Below, piece after piece: positions 36,813 to 45,118 of a DNA stretch of 64,000 bases. Below the pieces are notes generated by a model, which did not search any database, was not told the DNA's origin, and was given only the letters and a program-made list of their open reading frames with translations. Within the stretch, counting starts at the first letter, position 1, and every line of letters begins with the position of its first letter. Source of the stretch: Candidatus Electrothrix aestuarii (GTDB lineage Bacteria > Desulfobacterota > Desulfobulbia > Desulfobulbales > Desulfobulbaceae); assembly GCA_032595685.2 (NCBI GenBank), contig CP159373.1:1261001-1325000 (forward strand), written 5' to 3'. Both the position numbers and the translations under genes were made by a program.

Positions 36813-37913
36813 ATGATAACACAGCTTGAGATAAAGAACTTCAGAGGTTTCTCTGAATATAAGATTGATGATGTCGGGCAGGTTAATTTGCTGGTCGGCA
36901 CGAACAATTGCGGAAAGACTTCAATCTTAGAGGCTGTTCATCTGCTTAAATCCCGTGGAGATGCTTCTGCATTGTTTTTCCTTCTTTTTCGTAGAGGAGA
37001 ACGGATTATTCAAAACGAAGAAAAAACAAGCCGTAGCACAGAAGGAGATCTATGTCGTCTGTTTCATGGATTTCGGTTAACTCCAGAGTTAGATTTATCT
37101 ATAAATTCTATTGACCATGCTGTTGAAAGTTTATCAATTTCTATCAATGAACTCCAATCTGTTCAGCTTAACCAGTTTAAAGAATTAGCTGATTCTATAG
37201 GAGGCTATCAACTGGACCTCGAATGGAGATGGGGTCAGGATGGACATGAGAAACAGGCTTATCCCATCACTTATAGTGGAGGCTTATCTTATTATTTGAT
37301 GCGAAAGATGGTTCTCGCCAGACCTAGTACGAAGAAATGGGTTAATGTATTTGTACCAACTTCTTCTCTGTCACCAAAAGGTGTGGTTGCCTTATTTGAC
37401 AATGTAGTCCTCTCTCCTGATGAAGACTTGGTGCTGGAAGCAATAAAAATCATTGAACCTGACATTACTCGCCTTGCTTCGCTTGGCGGAATCGCTTCTT
37501 CTGACGATTATCCTCGCGGTGGTATCATCGTCAAAAGCAGCAAGTGGGAAGAGCGCATCCCCATCGGAAATTTCGGCGACGGCATCTGGCGACTGCTCGG
37601 CCTGATCCTCTCCCTTGTCGCAGCAAAAGACGGGACCTTACTCTTTGACGAAATCGACACCGGCCTGCACCACACGGTCATGTCAAAAATGTGGAAGCTG
37701 ATCTGCACCACAGCGAGAAAACTCAACGTCCAGGTCTTTGCCACCACTCACAGCAGCGATTGCTGGAAGACCTTAGCAGACAATGCGGTTGAAGAGGAAT
37801 TTGCTGACATGCCCATACGTATCCATCGGATAGATAAGAATAAAAGTAAACCAGAGACGTTTACTAATCGAGAAATGCACCTTGCCTTGGACCAGGAAAT
37901 AGAGGTTCGCTAG
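36813..37913 (+). CDS. AAA ATPase of the OLD/AAA_15-AAA_21 type
   Basis: 366 residues. ABC/SMC-like ATPase head: N-terminal ITQLEIKNFRGFSEYKIDDV, Walker A VGTNNCGKTS (residues 28-37), signature-like FGDGIWRLLGLILSLV, Walker B GTLLFDEIDTGLHH and the switch ATTHSSDC. Such ATPases pair with a TOPRIM protein in OLD-type nucleases, and here the next gene, 1 bp downstream, encodes a TOPRIM-like DUF3226 protein. The TOPRIM part is thus split off rather than fused. An antiphage role like that of PARIS or OLD systems is an inference from architecture. Confidence 0.85.
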   Translation: MITQLEIKNFRGFSEYKIDDVGQVNLLVGTNNCGKTSILEAVHLLKSRGDASALFFLLFRRGERIIQNEEKTSRSTEGDLCRLFHGFRLTPELDLSINSIDHAVESLSISINELQSVQLNQFKELADSIGGYQLDLEWRWGQDGHEKQAYPITYSGGLSYYLMRKMVLARPSTKKWVNVFVPTSSLSPKGVVALFDNVVLSPDEDLVLEAIKIIEPDITRLASLGGIASSDDYPRGGIIVKSSKWEERIPIGNFGDGIWRLLGLILSLVAAKDGTLLFDEIDTGLHHTVMSKMWKLICTTARKLNVQVFATTHSSDCWKTLADNAVEEEFADMPIRIHRIDKNKSKPETFTNREMHLALDQEIEVR

Positions 37914-37914
37914 G

Positions 37915-38559
37915 ATGGCTCGGCAACACGAAAAGGTACTTCTGGTTGAAGGAGTAGAAGACCAACGGGTTATTCCCGAGCTTGTTGAGGCGAACGGCAT
38001 ACAATGGGGTGACAGAGAAAAGGACTGGATTGTTCAAATTAAATCCATGAACGGCGTTGAAAACCTCCTGGATAAACAACGAATCAATGTCCAGCTGAAA
38101 AGTTCCGCATTGAAAATCCTGGGCATCATTCTTGATGCTGATGATGAACCCGCCGACCGCTGGCAAAGTATGCGCAACTGCCTTCTTGACCGATATCCAG
38201 ATATTCCAGAAGAATTGCCCGCAACCGGCCTGATTCATCCCGGCGAAATCACAGTTGGGGTATGGATGATGCCTGATAACCAAAAGCGCGGTATGTTGGA
38301 AACCTTTCTTGAATTTCTTCTCCCGGATAACAGCGAGGAATTGTGGAATCTAGCAAGCCAAACCTGCGAACAAGCTGCAGCAAACGGAGCAGCGTTTAAA
38401 AAGGCCCATACAGATAAAGCCCGAATCCATACTTGGCTGGCATGGCAAAATCCACCGGGAAGACAGCTTCATAACGCTATAACCGAACGCATTCTCTCTC
38501 CGACTTCACCACAGGCCGCAGTGTTCATGCAGTGGTTCAAAGACCTGTTTGAAGTATGA
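37915..38559 (+). CDS. DUF3226 (TOPRIM-like) partner of the AAA ATPase
   Basis: 214 residues. The N-terminal EKVLLVEGVEDQRVIPEL supplies the TOPRIM Glu, and LGIILDADDEPADRW the D-x-D motif; IHPGEITVGVWMMPDNQKRG and MLETFLEFLLP are DUF3226 blocks. The TOPRIM fold suggests metal-dependent nuclease or primase-like chemistry. The ATG starts 1 bp after the stop of the ATPase gene, so the two are made together. Confidence 0.85.
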   Translation: MARQHEKVLLVEGVEDQRVIPELVEANGIQWGDREKDWIVQIKSMNGVENLLDKQRINVQLKSSALKILGIILDADDEPADRWQSMRNCLLDRYPDIPEELPATGLIHPGEITVGVWMMPDNQKRGMLETFLEFLLPDNSEELWNLASQTCEQAAANGAAFKKAHTDKARIHTWLAWQNPPGRQLHNAITERILSPTSPQAAVFMQWFKDLFEV

Positions 38560-38573
38560 AGGATCTCTTCTCG

Positions 38574-39623
38574 TCAATGCAACTCAAAACGCACCGGCAC
38601 CTTCACCCACATTGACTGGGCCCTGCCCCCTACCGTACCCGGAGAGAACTTCCATCCCCGTACAGCCTTCAAAGCTGCCTTATCAAGGATACTATGCCCG
38701 CTGCTGGCAAAGAGCCGTAACTCTGCCACCCTGCCGTTGGGATCAACCTTGGCCTCGATGGTGACAACTCCTTCAAGCCCACGTCGTCTCGCCATGCGGG
38801 GATATTCCGGTGGCGGGTTGCTCTGATAAAGCGGTGCTGCTTCCCGGACCACACCTGTATTCTTCGCTGGTGTTGCTCGCTTTGTTATTTGATTTGTTGT
38901 TCGGACTGTCCTCCCGCTTGTTGTTCTACTTGGAGTTGATGCAAGCACCTGCCTCGTACGCACCTGCCTTGTGCTCACCGGCTGTCGATATGTACTCTGT
39001 GTTCTCTGGGTTCTCTGATATGTTTGCCGATACCTTGTCGGTGTTGCTGGATGTATCGTTGCACTGCGCACTATAGGCCGCTGCTGCGAAACGACAGGTT
39101 GAGAACGAACAGGCTGGGATGAGACTGAACGAGTCTGCACCGGTGTAGGAATACGTTGCGGCTCAGGCTTTGGTAACGGCTTGACGACTTTCAAGGGCTT
39201 AATCTCCTGCTGCGTAACCGGAGCGATCTTCGGCAGCACCGGGAGCTTGGTGGAGATCTTCTTTCCCGGCTGGAGCTTAACCGGACGAATCGCTTGATGC
39301 TGCACCTGCGCAAGCTTGGGCAGTGAAGGCACCTTTTGCACGATCTTCTTCAGCGGTTTGGGCTTGGGTACGATCGGTTTGATCGGTTTGATCGGCTGAT
39401 ACTCTGCGGCTGCAAGCTGGGGAAGAGATGGCACCTCCTGGACAATCTTTTTCATCGGCGGCGCAGGCGGTGGAAGCCTCGTCAGACTAACTGTAATCTT
39501 CTGCGGTAAAGGCTTCGGTCGTACAGTCGGCGGGGGCTGCTGCATTCGCCAGGAAAGCAAGGCCCCATGCAGACCAATGGTGAACAGGATTGCAGGGACC
39601 ATCCGCTGCATGGCTTCATTCAT
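38574..39623 (-). CDS. tonB: TonB energy transducer
   Basis: 349 residues. One N-terminal membrane helix (VPAILFTIGLHGALLSW), a very long Pro/Lys-rich periplasmic stretch with repeated units (PKPLKKIVQKVPSLPKLA and similar), then the C-terminal TonB domain (PPEYPRMARRRGLEGVVTIE, ARVDPNGRVAELRL-like VDPNGRVAELRLFASSGHSI). It links ExbB-ExbD proton energy to outer-membrane receptors. Its start overlaps the exbD stop by 4 bp; the order is exbB-exbD-tonB. Confidence 0.93.
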   Translation of the reverse strand: MNEAMQRMVPAILFTIGLHGALLSWRMQQPPPTVRPKPLPQKITVSLTRLPPPAPPMKKIVQEVPSLPQLAAAEYQPIKPIKPIVPKPKPLKKIVQKVPSLPKLAQVQHQAIRPVKLQPGKKISTKLPVLPKIAPVTQQEIKPLKVVKPLPKPEPQRIPTPVQTRSVSSQPVRSQPVVSQQRPIVRSATIHPATPTRYRQTYQRTQRTQSTYRQPVSTRQVRTRQVLASTPSRTTSGRTVRTTNQITKRATPAKNTGVVREAAPLYQSNPPPEYPRMARRRGLEGVVTIEAKVDPNGRVAELRLFASSGHSILDKAALKAVRGWKFSPGTVGGRAQSMWVKVPVRFELH

Positions 39624-40048
39624 GGTGTTGCGGCCTCTGCCTGAGCCTGAAGAGATATACTGGTCAGGCCAGCCAAGCGAACCCGATCCAAGACCTGAAA
39701 AAGCTCCTGATAGGAAACCGACTTATCGGCAAAGATCTGGACATCAGGGCTGTTCTCCGCCCCCTCTTTCTTCTTGCCCTCCAACAGATGCTCCAGCTGG
39801 GGGAGCTCTACCGGCTTTTCATCAACAAAAAGCTTCAGGGCTCCGTTCTGATTCTGGATGGTCACACTGACCGCCTCTGCCGTTTCCAGACCCGCAGTGC
39901 CGGATTCCGGCAGATCCACGGTTTGACCACGATGCACAGCCATAGAGAGCATGGCATAGATAAAAAAGACCAACAGCAGGAACACGATATCAATCAGGGG
40001 CAGCATTTCCACCCGAGGCGGTGCTATACTGCGATTGTTCAGTTTCAT
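39620..40048 (-). CDS. exbD: ExbD/TolR biopolymer transport protein
   Basis: 142 residues. One membrane helix near residues 15-35 with the conserved Asp in LPLIDIVFLLLVFFIYA, and the periplasmic domain (VSVTIQNQNGALKLFVDEKP). Proton channel component with ExbB; overlaps exbB and tonB by 4 bp on each side. Confidence 0.95.
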   Translation of the reverse strand: MKLNNRSIAPPRVEMLPLIDIVFLLLVFFIYAMLSMAVHRGQTVDLPESGTAGLETAEAVSVTIQNQNGALKLFVDEKPVELPQLEHLLEGKKKEGAENSPDVQIFADKSVSYQELFQVLDRVRLAGLTSISLQAQAEAATP

Positions 40049-40659
40049 TGTATTCCCTCCGCCTGTAATCTCCGATATCCTACCTCCAGCCGGGTAGCGT
40101 ATTTTTCCATGAGATGGGCTGCGTTCTCAATCCGGCTCTTGAAATAATTATAGGGGAAGACCGTAAAAATGGAGATGGTCAGGCCCGCAGCTGTGGTAAT
40201 CAGGGCCTGGGCAATTCCGCCGGTGACCAGCTTGGGATCAGCCATACCACTGCTGCCAAGCATCTTGAAAGAGGAGATAATCCCGATCACCGTGCCCAGG
40301 ATACCCAGAAGCGGCGCCACCGTGATTATAGTGTCCAGTACGGTCATAAACTGGGACATCTGCTTGAGCAGGTGCTGGGCCTCGGACTCCATTGCCTTAC
40401 TCATATCATAGTCCCTGTGCAGGATTCCTACTTTGAGTACCCGGACAATAGCATCATCACTGTCTTCTGTTTTTTCTTCAATCTGCTGCCAATCCCTGCT
40501 TTCGGCAATATGCAACACCTCATCGCGCAAGGGGCGGTTACGTCGATAGGCCATAGTTCCCCAGAACAAGATACGTTCAAGGATAATAGTCAGCACAATC
40601 ACAGAACAGGCCAGGAGTGGCCACATAACCAGGCCACCGTTACGAATAATTTCCAACAT
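40045..40659 (-). CDS. exbB: ExbB/TolQ proton channel protein
   Basis: 204 residues of the MotA/TolQ/ExbB family: three membrane helices (residues ~10-30, 115-135 and 155-175), with the family block VAPLLGILGTVIGIISSFKM and the conserved TTAAGLTISIFTVF. First gene of the exbB-exbD-tonB operon. A small non-coding gap (267 bp) separates it from the next downstream gene. Confidence 0.95.
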   Translation of the reverse strand: MLEIIRNGGLVMWPLLACSVIVLTIILERILFWGTMAYRRNRPLRDEVLHIAESRDWQQIEEKTEDSDDAIVRVLKVGILHRDYDMSKAMESEAQHLLKQMSQFMTVLDTIITVAPLLGILGTVIGIISSFKMLGSSGMADPKLVTGGIAQALITTAAGLTISIFTVFPYNYFKSRIENAAHLMEKYATRLEVGYRRLQAEGIQ

Positions 40660-40926
40660 AGTAAGGTCTCACTCTTGATATATCTTGATGTATTGAACGT
40701 AATGAAAAGTGACAGCAGCGATTCTGCTTGAGAGGACAACGGATCTTGAAAAATTCACCGCACAAACCAGCTGCTGTCACCATCTGGTAAAGTAAACCAT
40801 TGCGGGCTTCCTGGACAATGAGGCGGAAGGCTCATTTTCTCGGGAAGATCTCCCGATATTCGGGAAATATGGCCGCCTATGCAGGCAGAGGAATAGACCT
40901 GAAAAAACATACCATCCTCTTATCAA

Positions 40927-41787
40927 TCAAGGGCTGCGGAGCTCCGGGTGGATCAACTTCGCCATAAGAGAGAGTGTTTCCGCAAAGGTAGCAGGGGATG
41001 GGCTACAGGCCAAATCCGGATCAACCACTGAGACCTGCTTCTTTTGCACAGCACTGAGCATAGGAAAACCCTCCCATTTCTCCTTTTCCTCCTGGGCAAT
41101 CCCGGTTTCACTGCCCATCATGGCTATAATGATCACATCGGGATTCTTCATCAGCACCTTTTCATAGCTGACCGTGCCTTTCTTCTGTTCACCGATCACG
41201 TTGATACCGCCGCTCAGGGTGATAAAATCCTGGGTAAAGGAATTCTGCGCTGCCCCAAAAAGCGGGCGGGAGCCGATCTGAAGAAAAACTTTAGGCCGAG
41301 GAAGCGGAGCAACAGCGGCAACTACCTTGGCTACCTTTTTCTCTGCCTCTCGAATGACTTTCTCAGCCTGTTCCTCCAGGCCAAGCAGTGCCCCGATGCG
41401 GCGGAACTGTTCGCAGATCTCGACAAAGGAGGAGGACTGGCGAAATTGCTCCACCCGCAGGCCCAAATCACGGAGCTTCTTGAGTTGGACCGGCGATGTC
41501 AGTCCGGTGGCAAGGATCAGGTCCGGGCGCAGGCTGAGGATCTTCTCAATAGAGACCTGCATCACCGACCCGATCTTTTCCTTGTCCTTGGCTGCCTTTG
41601 GCCGGACGCAGTAATTGGTATTCGCAACCAGGCGGTCCTCCGCACCAAGGAGATAGACATTCTCGGTGTTGATCGGTCCCAGGGAGATAATACGTTGGGG
41701 AAAGCTGTTTTCCCGGGCCTGTCCGGTCAGGGGAAGAAAGTAGGACAGGAGGGTGATAAATAAAAAAAAGAACCTATACCTATACAT
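40927..41787 (-). CDS. Cobalamin/iron-type periplasmic binding protein (BtuF-like)
   Basis: 286 residues with signal peptide (residues 1-24, FFLFITLLSYFLPLTGQA). Helical-backbone metal receptor fold: RIISLGPINTENVYLLGAED, the SVMQVSIEKILSLRPDLIL block, and ITLSGGINVIGEQKKGTVSY. The family binds corrinoids or ferric siderophores for an ABC importer. The nearby receptor under a cobalamin riboswitch makes cobalamin the more likely ligand, but the ABC permease and ATPase are not in the window. Confidence 0.8.
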   Translation of the reverse strand: MYRYRFFFLFITLLSYFLPLTGQARENSFPQRIISLGPINTENVYLLGAEDRLVANTNYCVRPKAAKDKEKIGSVMQVSIEKILSLRPDLILATGLTSPVQLKKLRDLGLRVEQFRQSSSFVEICEQFRRIGALLGLEEQAEKVIREAEKKVAKVVAAVAPLPRPKVFLQIGSRPLFGAAQNSFTQDFITLSGGINVIGEQKKGTVSYEKVLMKNPDVIIIAMMGSETGIAQEEKEKWEGFPMLSAVQKKQVSVVDPDLACSPSPATFAETLSLMAKLIHPELRSP

Positions 41788-41827
41788 TTAATCTGAACAG
41801 ATAGAAATTATTCTGATAACATACATT

Positions 41828-41856
41828 GCATGCAATGCTTGCAAAGCCTATAATAA
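41828..41856 (+). promoter_or_regulatory. Sigma-70 promoter with a palindromic operator candidate for fitAB
   Basis: TTGCAT at 41828-41833, 17-bp spacer, TATAAT at 41851-41856. The -35 box sits within the 12-bp perfect palindrome ATTGCATGCAAT (41827-41838), suited to repression by the ribbon-helix-helix antitoxin encoded 78 bp downstream. Confidence 0.65.
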
Positions 41857-41933
41857 ATACATACAAAGCTGTTCGCTTCAACCATCGGAATAGCCAGCAA
41901 AATTCATATAAACATAAACTTACGGTGTGTACC

Positions 41934-42182
41934 ATGCCAAGTCTTACCATCCGAAACCTTGACCCTGCTGTTAAACGAGGCCTGAGAATACAGGCTGCCC
42001 GCCATGCCTGCTCAATGGAAGAAGAAGCCAGAAGAATATTGCGGGCTGCTATACTGCAACCTGTTAGGGAAAAAGGCTTAGGTACTTTCATTCAGCAGAA
42101 ATTCCATAAGAACGGCGGAGTTGAAATAGATCCTGTCCGCGCTGCTCCCCGCTCCCCTGTCATACAGGATGATGAGGAATGA
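41934..42182 (+). CDS. FitA-type ribbon-helix-helix antitoxin
   Basis: 82 residues: the N-terminal RHH domain (MPSLTIRNLDPAVKRGLRIQ, AARHACSMEEEARRILRAAI) matches FitA/VapB-like Arc proteins, followed by a C-terminal arm that would bind the toxin. The frame is open further upstream, but the ATG at 41934 begins the domain directly. Stop and next ATG overlap (ATGA). Confidence 0.85.
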   Translation: MPSLTIRNLDPAVKRGLRIQAARHACSMEEEARRILRAAILQPVREKGLGTFIQQKFHKNGGVEIDPVRAAPRSPVIQDDEE

Positions 42183-42598
42183 TACTTCTTGATACCAACA
42201 TCCTCTCCGAGCCGATGCGTCCTTCGCCGAATGAGCAGGTCATCTCCTGGCTTGACGAACAAATCGTCACGGACCTCTTTATCTGCGCTGTCACCAAGGC
42301 GGAAATAGAACTCGGCATCGCCTTGTTACCGGAGGGCCGAAGAAAAAAGGCCTTGTTTTCCGCAGCTCAGGAGCTGTTCAGTAAATTTTCCGAACGCTGT
42401 TTGGCCTTCGGTGAAGCTGAGGCTTCCATCTATGCCGCAATTATTGCCGATACCCGTGCCAAGAGCGAAACAATGAGCGTTGAAGATGCTATGATCGCTG
42501 CGGTCGCCCTGTCCTATGACTTCACCCTGGCAACACGGAACATCAAAGACTTTAAGGGAATTGACGACATATCACTCATTAATCCCTTTGCAACCTAA
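42179..42598 (+). CDS. FitB/VapC-type PIN-domain toxin
   Basis: 139 residues. PIN-domain RNase with the acidic residues in MILLDTNILSEPM (Asp5), TKAEIELGIALLP (Glu), and MSVEDAMIAAVAL (Asp), plus the LATRNIKDF end. Acts as a ribonuclease that is inhibited by the overlapping antitoxin gene product. Most similar in layout to FitB. Confidence 0.9.
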   Translation: MILLDTNILSEPMRPSPNEQVISWLDEQIVTDLFICAVTKAEIELGIALLPEGRRKKALFSAAQELFSKFSERCLAFGEAEASIYAAIIADTRAKSETMSVEDAMIAAVALSYDFTLATRNIKDFKGIDDISLINPFAT

Positions 42599-42621
42599 CC
42601 CTACTCGACCTCAGACAGACA

Positions 42622-44616
42622 TCAGTACCCCCACCGCAGCGCAGCAAAGAAACTCCGGCCCGGCATGGGGTACCCTTTCACATAGGCGTACTCCTCGTCA
42701 AAGAGGTTATCAATCTGCCCACGTAGAGTGAAGCTCCCCAGCCGCTCATTCTCATAGAAACGCCAGGAAGCACTGAGATCAGTGACCGTGCTGGCATCCA
42801 GCTCAACCACCGGGGTCGGGTAAGCCCCGGACTCCCAATCCTCCACATCCTGCGTGCCGCTATAGGCCACATTGAGGCGGCAGCTTATCCCGTCCCCGTT
42901 ATTGACCAGCAAGCCGGTGGAAAAATTCATTGCGCTGACATCCTGAAGATCCTCACCCGTACTTTCATCCTCATACTGGGTCAGCAGGGTAAAATTGAGA
43001 TAGGGACGCACCTCCCAATCCCAGCCCATGCTCAGACCCAGATCATAGGAAAACTCGCCTTCAAAGCCCGAGATCGTGGCATCACCCAGGTTTTGCCAGG
43101 TTCTGGAGCCATCTGCCAGATAATCAACAATGATCTTATCGGTAAAATCGGTATAAAAAGAGGTGAACGAGGCATTGAGTCCGCTGGCGCTGAAGTCCAG
43201 CCCGGCCTCATAGGTACGGCTGGATTCCGGCTCCAGCTCGGAGTTACCCACTGTCCGGGAGCCGAAATGGGTAAAATCTGCTGCCAACTGATTCGCCGAG
43301 GGAATCATAAAGGCCTCAGCATACTGGGCCCGCAACTTGAGTTGCTCTGTGACCAGCCAGGACAGGCCAATCTTAGGGGTGAAGTGATCTGTATCGATGG
43401 TGCGACCAGCTGGTTCCACCACCTCTACCTCGTACCAATCCTGGCGCAGCCCCAGATCAAGGGTCAGGCGCTGCGCGGGAAAGGTGGTCTTGCCAAGGAG
43501 AAAAAACGCTGGATTGCTGTAGCTGGTCTTTGTTGGTGTCCAGGTATTGTCCACTGCATAGTCCAGCCAGTCAATACCACTGGTGATCCGGGTGTGCCCG
43601 AAGGTTCCGGTCAGCTGGGCCTGGGCTCCCTGCTGATCGGTGCTGTTGGATGAGACCTCGCCATTATCCCAGCCATCCGGGTCGGAGGCAACAGGATCAT
43701 CCCAGGAGTTCTCGTCCTTGCCGAAGAAATAACGAGCCATCCATTGCCAGTGCTCAGCGCTGTCTGTCCCTGCATAGCTCAGATCAACCGAGTAATTTTT
43801 CTTGTCCGTGCTGTCATCCAGATCATTGGCCGAGAAATAACCAGGGCTGCCGCTGTTATCCAGTTCCGAAGCAGTGACGATCAGGCCCAGGCGGTTCTTT
43901 TCCGGGTTCTCTTCCGTAAACGACCAGCCCAGATTGGCGCTCAGGCCGGAGGCTGCATCCAGGCCGGTATTATGAAACTCTGCCCCGCTCCCGGTCTCAT
44001 AGGCGTCCCGCCTGGAACGACTATAGGAACCGGCAAAGTCGAAAGCGCCCTCTTTCAGGGTACCGCCGATGCCGGATTCATAGGCGCCAAAGGAACCTGC
44101 GCCTGCCTCGGCAAAGGCTGCATTGCGCTCTCCCTTGCGGGTAATGATATTAACCACCCCGCCCATTCCTGCTGAACCGTACTGCACAGCTCCCGGTCCC
44201 CGGATAATCTCAATCCGCTCAATATTACCAGTCAGCAGCTTGGCCACATTACCGGTTCCGGCACGACGCCCATCAAGCAGAATCAGTACATGGCCCTGAA
44301 GGTCATTCCCGAGGCTGTCGGTACGAAATCCACGCAGACCGATGGAGGTCAGGGCACCGGGGTATTTATGGATATGCCCGATGGCCTTCTCCGCCAGCAG
44401 ATCACCCACATCCCTGGCACCGGATTGCTTGATCTCTTCCCGGTCAATGACCGTAATATTGGCACTGACCTCTTTCTTGCTCTCCGCTGTTCTGGCGGCG
44501 GTCACCACCACTTCATCCATCTTCATCGACTGCCCAGGTGTAGCGGCAAGCCCGGTGTGTACAGCGCAGGTGCCGATAAGCAGCTGCACAGCCACGGTTA
44601 CAAAACTCTTCTTCAT
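42622..44616 (-). CDS. btuB: TonB-dependent outer-membrane receptor, probable cobalamin receptor (BtuB-like)
   Basis: 664 residues with signal peptide (to LAATPG near residue 26), a TonB box MDEVVVTAART near 33, plug domain (VGDLLAEKAIGHIHKYPGAL, LILLDGRRAGTGNVA, IEIIRGPGAVQYGSAGMGGV, NIITRKG) and 22-strand barrel ending in ALRWGY. The transcript starts with a cobalamin riboswitch plus terminator, which makes cobalamin or another corrinoid the likely substrate. The ATG is preceded by GGAGAAGGG. It is divided from the BtuF-like gene by fitAB on the other strand. Confidence 0.88.
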   Translation of the reverse strand: MKKSFVTVAVQLLIGTCAVHTGLAATPGQSMKMDEVVVTAARTAESKKEVSANITVIDREEIKQSGARDVGDLLAEKAIGHIHKYPGALTSIGLRGFRTDSLGNDLQGHVLILLDGRRAGTGNVAKLLTGNIERIEIIRGPGAVQYGSAGMGGVVNIITRKGERNAAFAEAGAGSFGAYESGIGGTLKEGAFDFAGSYSRSRRDAYETGSGAEFHNTGLDAASGLSANLGWSFTEENPEKNRLGLIVTASELDNSGSPGYFSANDLDDSTDKKNYSVDLSYAGTDSAEHWQWMARYFFGKDENSWDDPVASDPDGWDNGEVSSNSTDQQGAQAQLTGTFGHTRITSGIDWLDYAVDNTWTPTKTSYSNPAFFLLGKTTFPAQRLTLDLGLRQDWYEVEVVEPAGRTIDTDHFTPKIGLSWLVTEQLKLRAQYAEAFMIPSANQLAADFTHFGSRTVGNSELEPESSRTYEAGLDFSASGLNASFTSFYTDFTDKIIVDYLADGSRTWQNLGDATISGFEGEFSYDLGLSMGWDWEVRPYLNFTLLTQYEDESTGEDLQDVSAMNFSTGLLVNNGDGISCRLNVAYSGTQDVEDWESGAYPTPVVELDASTVTDLSASWRFYENERLGSFTLRGQIDNLFDEEYAYVKGYPMPGRSFFAALRWGY

Positions 44617-44661
44617 CCCTTCTCCTCAGGTTTATCGTCCGAGGATCTCCCTGCACAAGGC

Positions 44662-44703
44662 AAAAAAAATCCCCGGACCAATTACATACATTGATCCGGG
44701 GAT
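44662..44703 (-). terminator. Riboswitch-controlled intrinsic terminator
   Basis: On the minus strand: ATCCCCGGATCAAT ... ATTGGTCCGGGGAT followed by eight T, between the cobalamin riboswitch and the receptor start. It lies 46 bp before the ATG, so a switch by transcription attenuation is the natural reading. Confidence 0.8.
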
Positions 44704-44801
44704 GCCCTATTTTTCCACGAATAACTCTCCGCATCTCTCCCTTGTCCACGGGGAGCGAGACGGTCCTGACGTGCCAGCTATCCGGCATGCAAGTCATATG
44801 A

Positions 44802-44963
44802 GTTTCAGACAGGTCTTCTGACTCTCGGTTCATCCTCCTGCTGCGCCTTCCCACATATACTATGCAGTGGCATTCTACAGCATTTGTCCCCGATCACAGC
44901 GGCGGGCCCGTCCCGGATTTACACCGGGTTCCCTATTAAGCTCGGTTAGGAGCATCTGAAATA
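44802..44963 (-). ncRNA. Cobalamin (B12) riboswitch
   Basis: Minus strand. P1 pairs TTTCAGA with TCTGAAA. The signature blocks are in order: AATAGGGAACCCGGTGTAAA, CCGGGACGGGCCCGCCGCTG, TGATCGGGGACAAATGCTG, TAGAATGCCACTGCATA, GTGGGAAGGCGCAGCAGGAG, and the B12-box end GAGTCAGAAGACCTGTCTG. All agree with the cobalamin class found upstream of btuB and cobalt genes. Confidence 0.93.
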
Positions 44964-45118
44964 CAGGCGAATATATAGCCGAAAACTGGTGGATCTGTCA
45001 AGAGGGAGAAGCTGGAGCAGGATGCAATACGTCTTGACTTCCCAGGTTGTAAGGGTATTTTTCAGCACAGGAGAACACAGAACATCGCTGGATAGATAAA
45101 CAAAAAGGAGCAGGAAGA

